Shown here piece after piece: positions 53,943-62,409 of a DNA stretch of 64,000 nucleotides; within the stretch, counting starts at the first letter, position 1; every line of letters starts with the position of its first letter. The DNA is from Komarekiella atlantica HA4396-MV6 (lineage in GTDB: Bacteria > Cyanobacteriota > Cyanobacteriia > Cyanobacteriales > Nostocaceae). Made by a program: the position numbers and the translations under genes. A model generated the notes under the pieces. It saw nothing but the letters and a program-made list of their open reading frames with translations. It did not search any database and was not told where the DNA came from. The DNA is taken from the NCBI GenBank assembly GCA_019359395.1, contig JAHHHK010000004.1:124001-188000 (forward strand), given 5' to 3'.

Positions 53943-55376
53943 GTGGCAGATCTGAGTTTAATCAAGTTTGGAATTAGTTCAAAATGGATATGTAGCCTGT
54001 TGTATCCAACCTTGAATCAACCTAACTTCGTGCGTAATCTGCAAGAAACCCATTTAAACCGTGCCCGCGCCAGTCTCAGACAAGCGCTATCTTGGTATGG
54101 ATATCTTCGTAAGTCAGGACAACTATCATCAAGCCCCGAATTAGCAGGTTTGGTGAAACCTGAATTAGAAGCTTTGAACTCCACACTTAACAAGCTTGAC
54201 TCTAACGTGATTAGAATTGCCGCTTTTGGTTTGGTGAGTCGTGGAAAGTCAGCAGTATTGAATGCCTTACTGGGAGACAAGATTTTGCAAACGGGGCCCT
54301 TGAATGGTGTCACCCAATGGCCGCGTTCTGTGCGGTGGCAGCCAGGTGGTAAGGTACTGGTGGAGTTAATTGATACCCCCGGATTAGATGAAATCGAGGG
54401 CGAGTCACGGGCAAAAATGGCGCGAGAAGTTGTACGTCAGGCAGATTTGATTTTATTTGTCGTTTCTGGTGACATTACCCGCACTGAGTATCAAGCACTT
54501 CTAGAATTGCGCCAATCACAAAAACCCCTGATTTTGGTGTTTAACAAGATTGATTTATACCCGGATATAGACCGGGCAGCGATTTACGAAAACTTGCAAC
54601 AATTAGGTGCAGGACATAGCCAAGCAAAACCACTATTACCTGATGAAATTGTGATGGTGGCGGCTGAACCAGCACCAATGGAAGTACGGGTTGAATGGCC
54701 AGAGGGTCGTGTTAGTTATGAGTGGGAAACACCACCAACCCAAATAGACGAACTTAAACAGACAATTCTGAATATTCTCAATCGGGAAGGGCGATCGCTT
54801 CTGGCTTTAAACGCACTCATCCAAGCACGAGATGCAGAAGAGGCGATCGCTCAAAAAACCATCGACTTACGCGAACAAGAAGCTGAAGAGATTATCTGGC
54901 AATTTACCAAATACAAAGCTTTAGCAGTGGCACTAAATCCGATTGCTTTTTTAGATATTCTCGGCGGAACATTTGCTGATTTAGCTTTGATTCGCTCTTT
55001 AGCCAGATTGTATGGTTTACCAATGACTAGCTACGAAGCAAGTAAGATTTTAAAAACGATTTTATTTAGTTCTGGTGGTTTGCTACTGGGAGAATTAGGC
55101 AGTAGTTTCTTATTAGGTTTGGGCAAGAGTACAACTGCAATTGCTAGCGGTGATAATCCCACCAATATTACTGCTTACGCTGGCAGTGCGATCGCCCAAG
55201 CTGGTATCGCTGGTTATGGCGCATACTCCGTTGGCAAAGCCGCCCAAGTCTATCTCGAAAAAGGCTGCACTTGGGGACAATTGGGCGCTAGCAGCGTCAT
55301 TCAAGAAATTCTTTCTCAAGTTGATCAAAATACAATTTTGTATCGTTTGCAACAGGAATTAGGAATAAAGTATTGA
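53943..55376 (+). CDS. Dynamin-like/Era-like GTPase with DUF697 domain
   Basis: The 477-residue protein has a GTPase domain: P-loop G96xxxxGKS103, G3 D144TPG and G4 N201KID. The C-terminal part (about 320-470) is a DUF697-type hydrophobic region with several possible membrane-associated helices (LALNPIAFLDILGG; TILFSSGGLLLGELGSSFLLG). Such proteins are thought to act at membranes. The start GTG at 53943 is uncertain because the only SD-like sequence abuts it; a start further in is possible. Many HIP1 sites occur inside the gene. Confidence 0.8.
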   Translation: MADLSLIKFGISSKWICSLLYPTLNQPNFVRNLQETHLNRARASLRQALSWYGYLRKSGQLSSSPELAGLVKPELEALNSTLNKLDSNVIRIAAFGLVSRGKSAVLNALLGDKILQTGPLNGVTQWPRSVRWQPGGKVLVELIDTPGLDEIEGESRAKMAREVVRQADLILFVVSGDITRTEYQALLELRQSQKPLILVFNKIDLYPDIDRAAIYENLQQLGAGHSQAKPLLPDEIVMVAAEPAPMEVRVEWPEGRVSYEWETPPTQIDELKQTILNILNREGRSLLALNALIQARDAEEAIAQKTIDLREQEAEEIIWQFTKYKALAVALNPIAFLDILGGTFADLALIRSLARLYGLPMTSYEASKILKTILFSSGGLLLGELGSSFLLGLGKSTTAIASGDNPTNITAYAGSAIAQAGIAGYGAYSVGKAAQVYLEKGCTWGQLGASSVIQEILSQVDQNTILYRLQQELGIKY

Positions 55377-55489
55377 GAATAACTAAAAATTGTTTTCTTA
55401 ATCAGAGTTTATCAACTTCCATCAAGTTCCTCTAACAATCGATTTACATTCTCAGTTTGAGATGCAGAATTGAGAAACAGACCTCTTAC

Positions 55490-55702
55490 AAAAGTCAATT
55501 TTTTAGAAACTAAACCACAGATGAAGACAGCAAAAAGTTTGCACGTTCGGGTTTAACGACACAAAACTTTTCAAGACAGATAATTCATCGGTGTTTATCT
55601 GTCTTGAAAAGTTTCCTACGGCGGGAAACCCGCCTACAGAACTTTTCGCTGTGTTTATCTGTGGTTCATTTTTCGCTTATTCGCATTTTTGCAAAAAGTC
55701 TA
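55490..55702. mobile_element. MITE-like element with inverted copy of the 57-bp segment
   Basis: The ends read ACCTCTTACAAAAGTC and, inverted, GCAAAAAGTC, with inner AACCACAGATGAA / ATCTGTGGTT arms. The segment 55594-55650 is an exact reverse complement of 7221-7277 by eye. No protein is encoded. It fills most of the gap 55377-55896 between the GTPase and CP12 genes. Confidence 0.65.
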
Positions 55703-55896
55703 ATTACTAACTTTGTTTTCATACCTTTTTGAATCAACGATGACAAGGGGGATATTCCCACTCAAGTTTGATAAAAAATGACGGTGTTTACCACAGTCTT
55801 TTTTGTGAAGCTTATCTAAACTGGAAATATGAGCTTAGTACAATCATTACCAGCTCTACGGTTAACATCTATCTCAGTAAACAAGGTGAAAGTATT

Positions 55897-56157
55897 ATGA
55901 CGATAAACTTAAACGGAAACCAAGCTGCTGAAACTGCAACTATTGAGCACGCTATTCTCGAAGCTATTAATGAAGCTCGTGCAGCTTGTGAACAAGGTGG
56001 TAGTGATTCTGCCAATTGTGCTGTAGCCTGGGATATTGTAGAAGAGTTGCAAGCAGAGAAATCTCATCAACAGCAAGCAAAACACAACAAAACATCTCTG
56101 GAGAACTACTGCGATCGCCATCCAGAAGCAGTAGAATGTCTAATCTACGACGTTTAA
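55897..56157 (+). CDS. CP12 protein
   Basis: An 86-residue CP12: two redox Cys pairs (Cys31/Cys41 and Cys72/Cys81), the AWDIVEEL core motif, and the C-terminal YCDRHPEAVECLIYDV that binds GAPDH. CP12 bridges GAPDH and phosphoribulokinase in the dark to switch off the Calvin cycle. The ATG at 55897 is preceded by AAGGTGAA; an open frame from 55768 would add 43 residues unlike any CP12, so I reject it. Its end overlaps the end of the convergent TlyA gene by 4 bases. Confidence 0.95.
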   Translation: MTINLNGNQAAETATIEHAILEAINEARAACEQGGSDSANCAVAWDIVEELQAEKSHQQQAKHNKTSLENYCDRHPEAVECLIYDV

Positions 56158-56972
56158 TTCTTGCGTAAATCGGCTATTGCTGATTGTGTTATTTGCTTAA
56201 TCGCCGCTAAATCAGGCGGTGGTGTTTCACTATTTATTCCCAACCATAAAAGATACTCTATATTCCCAGCCGGGCCAGTAATCGGCGACCAAGTTAAGCC
56301 TTTGTATTTCCATCCTAATTCTTGAGCCGCCTGTAAAACCTGGAAAATGGCATCAGCTTGGTCATTAGGATCGCGCACAACGCCTTTTTTGCCTACACGG
56401 GATTTCCCGACTTCAAACTGTGGCTTGACTAACAATACAGCTTCCCGGTTAGCTTGAGTTAATTGCCACAAAGCAGGCAAAATCTTGGTTAAGGAAATAA
56501 ATGATACGTCCACCACCGCCAAATCAGGAATAGGATCATCTTCCCCATACAATTCATCTGGTTTTAGTTGTCGCAAGTTGGTGCGTTCGCGCAAAATCAC
56601 CCGTGAATCATTTCGTAACCGCCAGTCAACTTGTCCATAGCCGACATCAATACCATAAACTTGCTTTGCCCCAGCTTGTAGCAGACAATCGGTAAACCCA
56701 CCCGTAGAAATACCACCATCTAAACAAACGCGTCCTACTACGGGAATAGCAAACACCGTCAAAGCTTTGAGGAGCTTTTCACCACCTCTCGAAACAAAAG
56801 GCGATCGCTCCTTAATCTTAATTTGAGCCGCAATATCAACTTCTGTACCAGGCTTATCAACTAGCTGCTGATTAACAGTAACTTCCCCCGCCTGAATTAA
56901 CCTCTGTGCCAAAGCGCGAGAAGAACATAAATTAAGTTCTACTAATAGTGTATCGAGTCGTTGTTTAGCCAA
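56154..56972 (-). CDS. TlyA-family rRNA methyltransferase
   Basis: A 272-residue protein with an N-terminal S4 RNA-binding domain (RLDTLLVELNLCSSRALAQR) and an FtsJ-type methyltransferase domain (VCLDGGISTGGFTDCLLQ, AVVDVSFISL, LLVKPQFEVGK). Family members 2'-O-methylate 16S/23S rRNA cytidines; some are annotated as hemolysin A. In the SAM motif Ile replaces the common Ala/Ser (DGGIST), a small change. It is convergent with CP12. The following gap 56973-57310 shows no gene. Confidence 0.9.
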   Translation of the reverse strand: MAKQRLDTLLVELNLCSSRALAQRLIQAGEVTVNQQLVDKPGTEVDIAAQIKIKERSPFVSRGGEKLLKALTVFAIPVVGRVCLDGGISTGGFTDCLLQAGAKQVYGIDVGYGQVDWRLRNDSRVILRERTNLRQLKPDELYGEDDPIPDLAVVDVSFISLTKILPALWQLTQANREAVLLVKPQFEVGKSRVGKKGVVRDPNDQADAIFQVLQAAQELGWKYKGLTWSPITGPAGNIEYLLWLGINSETPPPDLAAIKQITQSAIADLRKN

Positions 56973-57310
56973 CTAACTAGACTCTCCTGGTAAAATTCAA
57001 ACCAAAGCGTGATTGATAATTTATTCTCAGTTAACCAGCTTTTCTAATTTTTCACGGTTCCATTTATTGGTAGATCAACATTTGTTGACAATAGATTCTC
57101 CTAGCCTTTTTGGCTTGTGAGACACTTATTGGTTCTCCCAAAGTTTACCGACACAATTCGCGTACTCCGCCATCCGCAGAAGTTGGTAATTGGAGTCCGC
57201 TACTGCCAACATCTTACGCCCATAATCTACTGGGGCTATTTTTTACACAAAAGCGATCGCACATTAATTTTATTGGGCGATCGCTATATTTTATGCTTAT
57301 TCTTGGATAA

Positions 57311-57820
57311 CTAAATATCCTGTTCGCTCAACTCACGAGTTATGTGGTCAAACGGCTCATCTACAAAAGCAGCATTAGCCACACCTGCTGTTGCCACTTG
57401 TTCCTTAACTAGATCCTTCATAATCTGGATACCACGAACCGTCGGCCCAATTGGTACTCCTAAAGAATTGTAAGTTTCCCGTAACCCTTGCAGTACTCGC
57501 TCATCCAATACATTTGTATTACCAGCAACCAGCGCATAGGTAGCATAGCGGAGGTAATAGTCCATATCACGCAGACAAGCCGCATAACGACGAGTTGTGT
57601 AAGCATTTCCACCAGGGCGAATCAATTCTGGTAGTTCTTCAAACAACGCCAAACCAGCTTGCTTAACAAGTCCCGCTGCATTAGAATTGATCGCTGCCGC
57701 CGCTTGTACTCGTGCTGTACCACTGTCAAAATAAGATTTAAGGGTGTCCATCGCATTCCGGTCAAAATACCGTCCGGCTACGTCATAATTCTTAATTAAG
57801 TTTGTCACTGCATCGCGCAT
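57311..57820 (-). CDS. apcF: Allophycocyanin beta-18 subunit
   Basis: A 169-residue phycobiliprotein of the phycobilisome core. The chromophore-binding Cys82 is in RRYAACLRDMDYYLRYATYA, and the N-terminal MRDAVTNLIKNYDVAGRYFD is typical of ApcF rather than ApcB (which starts MAQDAITSVI and is 162 residues). ApcF pairs with the core-membrane linker region and takes part in energy transfer to the photosystems. The ATG at 57820 has a good GGGAG site upstream; the frame is open to 57835. The apcF-glnA neighbourhood is also found in Anabaena/Nostoc. Confidence 0.95.
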   Translation of the reverse strand: MRDAVTNLIKNYDVAGRYFDRNAMDTLKSYFDSGTARVQAAAAINSNAAGLVKQAGLALFEELPELIRPGGNAYTTRRYAACLRDMDYYLRYATYALVAGNTNVLDERVLQGLRETYNSLGVPIGPTVRGIQIMKDLVKEQVATAGVANAAFVDEPFDHITRELSEQDI

Positions 57821-58039
57821 TCTTTTTTCTCCCAATCATTGCTATCTATGGTTTGATATTTATTTGGCTGCTTTTATGCACCAACAAAAATTTGTGCTAT
57901 TTAAATATAGATTCGGCACAAAAACAATCCATCCGCTACTTAAGGATTCTATGCCAAAGTTGACCCCTATTGAGATGAACTTTATAGTTTTGTGCAGACA
58001 CTTAGGAAAGGTTAATCTAACCTGTAAACCAGATAATTT

Positions 58040-58082
58040 GTAACAAAAACTACAAAATACTGTAATCTCCTATATCTAGGAT
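58040..58082 (+). promoter_or_regulatory. NtcA-activated glnA promoter
   Basis: A perfect GTA-N8-TAC NtcA box lies at 58040-58053, followed 23 bases later by TAGGAT (58077-58082), which fits the TAN3T -10 element. This spacing is the class II NtcA-activated form known for cyanobacterial glnA. It lies about 100 bases before the glnA start. Confidence 0.9.
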
Positions 58083-58183
58083 AGATATTCCAGCTATGTC
58101 ATAACTTGGTTCAGCTCAACAGGGTTAAGATGCTTTGAAGATTCTAGTTTTACTTTAAGTAATTGGCTACAGAAGGAGTAACA

Positions 58184-59599
58184 ATGACAACCCCGCAAGA
58201 AGTATTAAAGTTGATCCAAGACCAGAAAATTGAACTCATTGATCTAAAATTCATTGATACAGTAGGGACTTGGCAGCACCTCACAGTGTACTACGACCAA
58301 ATCGATGAGAGTTCATTTAGTGATGGTGTACCTTTCGACGGTTCCAGTATTCGGGGTTGGAAAGCGATCAACGAATCGGACATGACGATGGTACTAGATC
58401 CAAATACCGCTTGGATCGATCCGTTCATGAACGTGCCAACATTAAGTATAACTTGTAGCATTAAAGAACCCCGTACGGGGGAATGGTACAATCGCTGCCC
58501 ACGCGTTATTGCCCAAAAAGCAGTAGATTATTTATTCTCAACTGGTATTGGTGACACAGCTTACTTTGGCCCTGAAGCTGAGTTCTTTATCTTTGACAGT
58601 GCCCGGTTTGCACAAACAGCTAACGAAGGCTATTACTTCTTAGACTCTGTAGAAGGCGCTTGGAATTCTGGTAAAGAAGAAGGCCCTAACCTAGCTTACA
58701 AACCACGCTTCAAAGAAGGTTACTTCCCAGTTGCGCCCACGGATTCTTTCCAAGATATCCGTACAGAAATGCTGTTGACAATGGCAAAATGCGGCGTACC
58801 CATTGAAAAGCATCACCACGAAGTTGCTACTGGTGGTCAGTGCGAACTGGGCTTCCGCTTTGGTAAATTGATTCAAGCAGCCGACTGGTTGATGATTTAC
58901 AAATATGTCATCAAAAACGTTGCCAAGAAATACGGCAAAACCGTAACCTTTATGCCAAAACCGATTTTTGGTGATAACGGTTCTGGTATGCACTGTCACC
59001 AGTCAATCTGGAAAGATGGTAAACCTCTGTTTGCAGGTGACAAGTATGCTGGTTTGAGCGACATGGGATTATACTACATTGGTGGCATTCTCAAACACGC
59101 ACCAGCACTGTTGGCAATTACCAATCCCAGCACCAACTCTTACAAACGCCTAGTTCCTGGTTATGAAGCTCCAGTAAACTTGGCTTACTCTCAAGGAAAC
59201 CGTTCTGCTTCTGTCCGTATTCCTCTTTCTGGCACTAACCCCAAAGCCAAGCGGTTAGAGTTCCGTTGTCCAGATGCTACTTCTAACCCCTACTTAGCAT
59301 TTGCTGCCATGCTTTGTGCTGGTATCGATGGTATCAAGAACAAAATCCACCCTGGTGAACCCTTAGACAAAAATATCTATGAACTCTCACCAGAAGAACT
59401 GGCGAAGGTTCCTTCAACTCCAGGTTCTTTAGAACTGGCATTAGAAGCACTGGAAAATGATCACGCTTTCTTGACAGAATCCGGCGTGTTTACGGAAGAC
59501 TTCATTGAAAATTGGATTGACTACAAGCTAGCTAACGAAGTCAAGCAGTTGCAGCTGCGTCCTCATCCTTATGAGTTTAACCTCTATTACGATGCTTAA
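58184..59599 (+). CDS. glnA: Glutamine synthetase type I
   Basis: A 471-residue GSI that makes glutamine from glutamate, ammonia and ATP. It has the N-terminal DGSSIRGW loop, [11 protein letters not shown] (metal ligand Glu), [29 protein letters not shown] and [12 protein letters not shown]. The ATG at 58184 has an AAGGAG site 5 bases upstream; an open frame from 58163 adds seven residues not found in the family. NIYELSPEE keeps the Tyr of the adenylylation site, though cyanobacteria control GS by inactivating factors such as the nearby gifA product. Confidence 0.98.
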   Translation: MTTPQEVLKLIQDQKIELIDLKFIDTVGTWQHLTVYYDQIDESSFSDGVPFDGSSIRGWKAINESDMTMVLDPNTAWIDPFMNVPTLSITCSIKEPRTGEWYNRCPRVIAQKAVDYLFSTGIGDTAYFGPEAEFFIFDSARFAQTANEGYYFLDSVEGAWNSGKEEGPNLAYKPRFKEGYFPVAPTDSFQDIRTEMLLTMAKCGVPIEKHHHEVATGGQCELGFRFGKLIQAADWLMIYKYVIKNVAKKYGKTVTFMPKPIFGDNGSGMHCHQSIWKDGKPLFAGDKYAGLSDMGLYYIGGILKHAPALLAITNPSTNSYKRLVPGYEAPVNLAYSQGNRSASVRIPLSGTNPKAKRLEFRCPDATSNPYLAFAAMLCAGIDGIKNKIHPGEPLDKNIYELSPEELAKVPSTPGSLELALEALENDHAFLTESGVFTEDFIENWIDYKLANEVKQLQLRPHPYEFNLYYDA

Positions 59600-59634
59600 T
59601 TAACAGCCGTATCTCAATCTAAGAACATAAATTT

Positions 59635-59660
59635 AGCCACCCTCTAGGGTGGCTTTTTTT
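59635..59660 (+). terminator. Intrinsic terminator of glnA
   Basis: A stem GCCACCC / GGGTGGC with a 4-base loop is followed by seven T residues. It lies 36 bases after the glnA stop. Confidence 0.92.
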
Positions 59661-59695
59661 GCAGAGTTATCAATTTAGGCTCTTACTCAAAACAC

Positions 59696-59902
59696 TTAGC
59701 TCATGGTGGCGTTGCTGCGCCCATAAATCATCCGAGTAGTGGGATCTATCTTTCCTTGAGTAGGGTTCCAGTAGTGGCCTAGCTCTTCATGTAGACCAAG
59801 TTCTTGTGCAGCACGCATCAACATTGATTGTTGACGATTCTTAACTTGCTGATGTTGACGTACCATTAACGCACGAGATTTTTCTGCAATAGACATAACC
59901 AT
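59696..59902 (-). CDS. gifA: Glutamine synthetase inactivating factor (IF7-like)
   Basis: A small basic protein of 68 residues (66 if the second ATG at 59896 is used). It matches IF7: AEKSRALMVRQHQQVKNRQQ, then SMLMRAAQE, and the C-terminal RMIYGRSNATMS, comparable with TYDRSNASLS of Synechocystis IF7. IF7 binds glutamine synthetase through basic residues and inhibits it when nitrogen is plentiful. The GGAGG site is 9 bases before the ATG at 59896, which favours that start. Position and orientation, convergent with glnA, are as in Anabaena sp. PCC 7120. Confidence 0.9.
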   Translation of the reverse strand: MVMSIAEKSRALMVRQHQQVKNRQQSMLMRAAQELGLHEELGHYWNPTQGKIDPTTRMIYGRSNATMS

Positions 59903-59956
59903 AGTCCTCCCAATTACTGTAATGAATGTATTATTATTTTTGTCCTCTTGTTAATT

Positions 59957-59987
59957 AGTATAGCAAGAATTCTGTATCATAAGCTAC
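59957..59987 (-). promoter_or_regulatory. gifA promoter with an NtcA site overlapping -35
   Basis: On the minus strand, GTA-N8-TAC occupies 59987-59974 and TATACT (-10) 59962-59957, only 11 bases apart. The -35 position therefore falls inside the NtcA site, the arrangement of an NtcA-repressed promoter. This agrees with gif genes being turned off under nitrogen limitation. The rest of the gap 59903-60212 shows nothing else. Confidence 0.8.
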
Positions 59988-60212
59988 GAAATTAAATAAT
60001 GTTACAAAATTTTATATTTATCGGAAAAAGCAGTGATTTTTTCCAGCGTTTGGGGGAAAAATCTCTTTCAACCTAGCTTTGCCGACTCACATCTTGCTTT
60101 AGTTGGGTCTTTCTTTGGGTATGTACCTTTCCAACAGTAGATAACTTATTCGTTACAATTGTTTACATAGAATAACTATAAGTACTCAAAACTCTACCTA
60201 TTTCTATTTTCT

Positions 60213-61271
60213 ATGTCTGACACTTTTACTAAGCTGACTTATCAGACTCTTCAACAGGGCAAAAATTATTTCAGTCTAGCTCACAAAACGCTCAGTTCAC
60301 AGTTAAGGAACCTAACCTATCCCACGCTTGGGCAGAATATCAAACCTATCCCAAACGAGATTTTACTCAAACTTCAACAGAGATTAAATCAACTGCTAGA
60401 AATAGACTGGCAAGATGCTCAAAATGGTTTATATCCAGAGAGTTTGCTGTTTGATAACCCTTGGGAGGACTTTTTTCGCTACTATCCGCTAGTGTTGCTA
60501 GATTTACCGCAAATCTGGGAACGGGTTAAACAAAATAAATATCAAGACTTTGCGCCAGAAATCGAGACTGATGGTTATCCAAGTTATTATGTGCAGAACT
60601 TCCATCATCAAAGCAATGGCTACTTGAGCGATCGCTCAGCCAATTTATATGACTTGCAAGTAGAACTTCTGTTTGGTGGCACAGCCGATGCGATGCGGCG
60701 ACGTATTCTTGCTCCTCTCAAGCAAGGGCTAAAAGCTTTTGAATCTGTTCCACCACGACAAGTTCGTATTTTAGATGTTGCTTGTGGAACTGGGCGGACT
60801 CTGAAGTTGATTCGAGCAGTGCTACCTCAAGCGTCTCTATTTGGTACAGATTTATCACCAGCTTATTTGCGTAAAGCAAATGAATTACTGTCCCAAATTC
60901 CAGGAGAATTGCCGCAACTTGTTCAAGCAAATGCTGAAGAATTGCCCTATTTAGATGACTATTTTCACGCTGTAACTTCTGTCTTCCTCTTTCATGAATT
61001 ACCGGCGGCGGTGCGCCAAACGGTAATTGAGCAATGCTTTCGGGTGACAAAACCAGGAGGATTCTTTATTATCTGTGACTCAATTCAATTGGGTGATTCA
61101 CCAGAAATGGTGTCTTTGATGGACTCTTTTCCTGAAACTTTCCATGAACCCTACTACAGGCATTACATCACTGATGACTTGGTAGCACGTTTAGAGAAAG
61201 CAGGCTTTGAGAATATTGAGATGCAAGTCCACTTTGCCAGCAAATATTTCATTGCTCGTAAGCCAGCTTGA
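60213..61271 (+). CDS. SAM-dependent methyltransferase
   Basis: A 352-residue class I methyltransferase with an N-terminal extension of about 170 residues and the SAM motif ILDVACGTGRTLKLI (about 187-201). Motif II is LFGTDLSPAYLRKA, motif III is FLFHELP, and GGFFIICDS is a post motif. The large N-terminal region is shared with cyanobacterial relatives but has no assigned role. The substrate is unknown. It lies between gifA and the PatX-like gene. Confidence 0.82.
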   Translation: MSDTFTKLTYQTLQQGKNYFSLAHKTLSSQLRNLTYPTLGQNIKPIPNEILLKLQQRLNQLLEIDWQDAQNGLYPESLLFDNPWEDFFRYYPLVLLDLPQIWERVKQNKYQDFAPEIETDGYPSYYVQNFHHQSNGYLSDRSANLYDLQVELLFGGTADAMRRRILAPLKQGLKAFESVPPRQVRILDVACGTGRTLKLIRAVLPQASLFGTDLSPAYLRKANELLSQIPGELPQLVQANAEELPYLDDYFHAVTSVFLFHELPAAVRQTVIEQCFRVTKPGGFFIICDSIQLGDSPEMVSLMDSFPETFHEPYYRHYITDDLVARLEKAGFENIEMQVHFASKYFIARKPA

Positions 61272-61527
61272 GAGAGTATTTATAAAGTAAATATTAAATA
61301 GTGATGTGACAAGCCTTCAATGTTGCAAAAAAATTGTAGTAGCGCGTCTAGCCTAATTTATTGGGTAAACAAATAGTTATCATCTTGGAGAATTAAAATT
61401 CTACGAATTTTCTCAACCCAATATTTTAAGCTTGCCGTGCTACTACATCTATATCTAACGCACTATCTTAGCTGTGTCAGTCCACTACAATAATTTGATT
61501 TTTACTTTATAAATCCATGAAAATGTT

Positions 61528-61560
61528 AGATCCCCAACTTTTTTAAAAAGTCGAGGATCT
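61528..61560. repeat. GATCCCC-type palindrome
   Basis: An imperfect palindrome (AGATCCCCAACTT ... AAGTCGAGGATCT) related to the inner stem at 37994-38029. It lies in the otherwise gene-free gap 61272-61791. Confidence 0.7.
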
Positions 61561-61791
61561 GAACCTAATAACAAGCTCAAATGAAGCGACAGGAGTTTCA
61601 TGCTTCGGTTAAAGATGCCGAATAGTTGCCACGAAAATTTATTTCTTGATCCAAATAAGCAGCTACTTGACGCATGAGAAAATCTGTTTAGAAGTTAAAT
61701 GAGGTTGCTTTAAGCTATTTTCAACAAACGAAATATGTGAATTAGATGTACTTTAGATTCACTGATATCCTAAGTTACATCTATTTCTAGA

Positions 61792-62025
61792 TTAGTTGAA
61801 GAGTGAAACGCAGAGCTTACCCGAAATACGAGCAATATTTGTCTGACTTTTGAGAAGTTGGTGATGCGTTTGATCAAAACAGTCAATTTTGTGGGCGTTT
61901 TGATTGCAAGGGTTCGTGCCAATTATATATGCAGAGTTTACAGTTAAAATACTTGGCGGCTGAAGTTTTTTTTGTGTCAACTGTTGTATTTCTGCTACAG
62001 AGATAGTGTCAAAGATGTTAAGCAT
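61792..62025 (-). CDS. Small protein downstream of the PatX-like gene, doubtful
   Basis: The frame is open from 62073; the ATG at 62025 (MLNIFDTISVAEIQQLTQKK) gives 77 residues. The end is KSQTNIARISGKLCVSLFN. The leading helix followed by a polar segment with Cys residues (NPCNQNAHKIDC) could be a small peptide precursor. No family is recognised. It may be a chance frame. Confidence 0.3.
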   Translation of the reverse strand: MLNIFDTISVAEIQQLTQKKLQPPSILTVNSAYIIGTNPCNQNAHKIDCFDQTHHQLLKSQTNIARISGKLCVSLFN

Positions 62026-62086
62026 CACATACTCTGTTTTCTTGTATTTTGATTCCCTTGCGATAAGAAGCATGACCCAAAATTAC

Positions 62087-62308
62087 TTAAACAGCAGGAT
62101 AGATATTTGCGAAATTTTCTGTTAGCTCTCTGCGTCCACTACCCCGATGAGACGGAATTTTTGGGTTAGTTTTGTTCGCCGAGAGCAACTGTTGCGAATC
62201 AGGCGTGGCAAGCAGTTGATCGGATAATTGATTGACCATTACTTGGCAGTTAGAAGCTAAGGGGCCGAACGCCAGACTCGATACTAAAAGTGAAATGGCA
62301 GCACGCAT
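62087..62308 (-). CDS. patX: PatX-like peptide precursor with RGSGR motif
   Basis: A 73-residue protein with an N-terminal hydrophobic export signal (MRAAISLLVSSLAFGPLASN) and the pentapeptide RGSGR (residues 55-59, in IPSHRGSGRRE). RGSGR is the active sequence of PatS and HetN, which binds HetR and blocks heterocyst formation. PatX proteins have an export signal plus an H/RGxGR motif near the C-terminus, as seen here. A 14-residue tail follows the motif. A TCCGGA (DIF1-like) motif lies 57 bases upstream. From memory, patX of Anabaena PCC 7120 is also close to glnA and gifA. Confidence 0.8.
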   Translation of the reverse strand: MRAAISLLVSSLAFGPLASNCQVMVNQLSDQLLATPDSQQLLSANKTNPKIPSHRGSGRRELTENFANIYPAV

Positions 62309-62365
62309 AGCAGATGTCTATTTTGGAACTCTCCAATTCACTGATACTTAACTTTTTGATGAATA

Positions 62366-62371
62366 TCCGGA
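62366..62371 (-). promoter_or_regulatory. DIF1-like motif upstream of the PatX-like gene
   Basis: TCCGGA is the -35-region motif reported for genes induced in developing heterocysts and is typical for patX promoters. It lies 57 bases before the start codon. No strong -10 was identified, and a 6-base palindrome can occur by chance, so support comes from its place. Confidence 0.5.
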
Positions 62372-62409
62372 CAATTTGCAGAAAAGTATTGTTCTTTACT
62401 GAAAATAAA

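Noticed and set aside
55768-55896. An N-terminal extension of CP12
   Set aside because: The 43 extra residues do not resemble CP12, and the internal ATG at 55897 has a good ribosome-binding site and the standard length.
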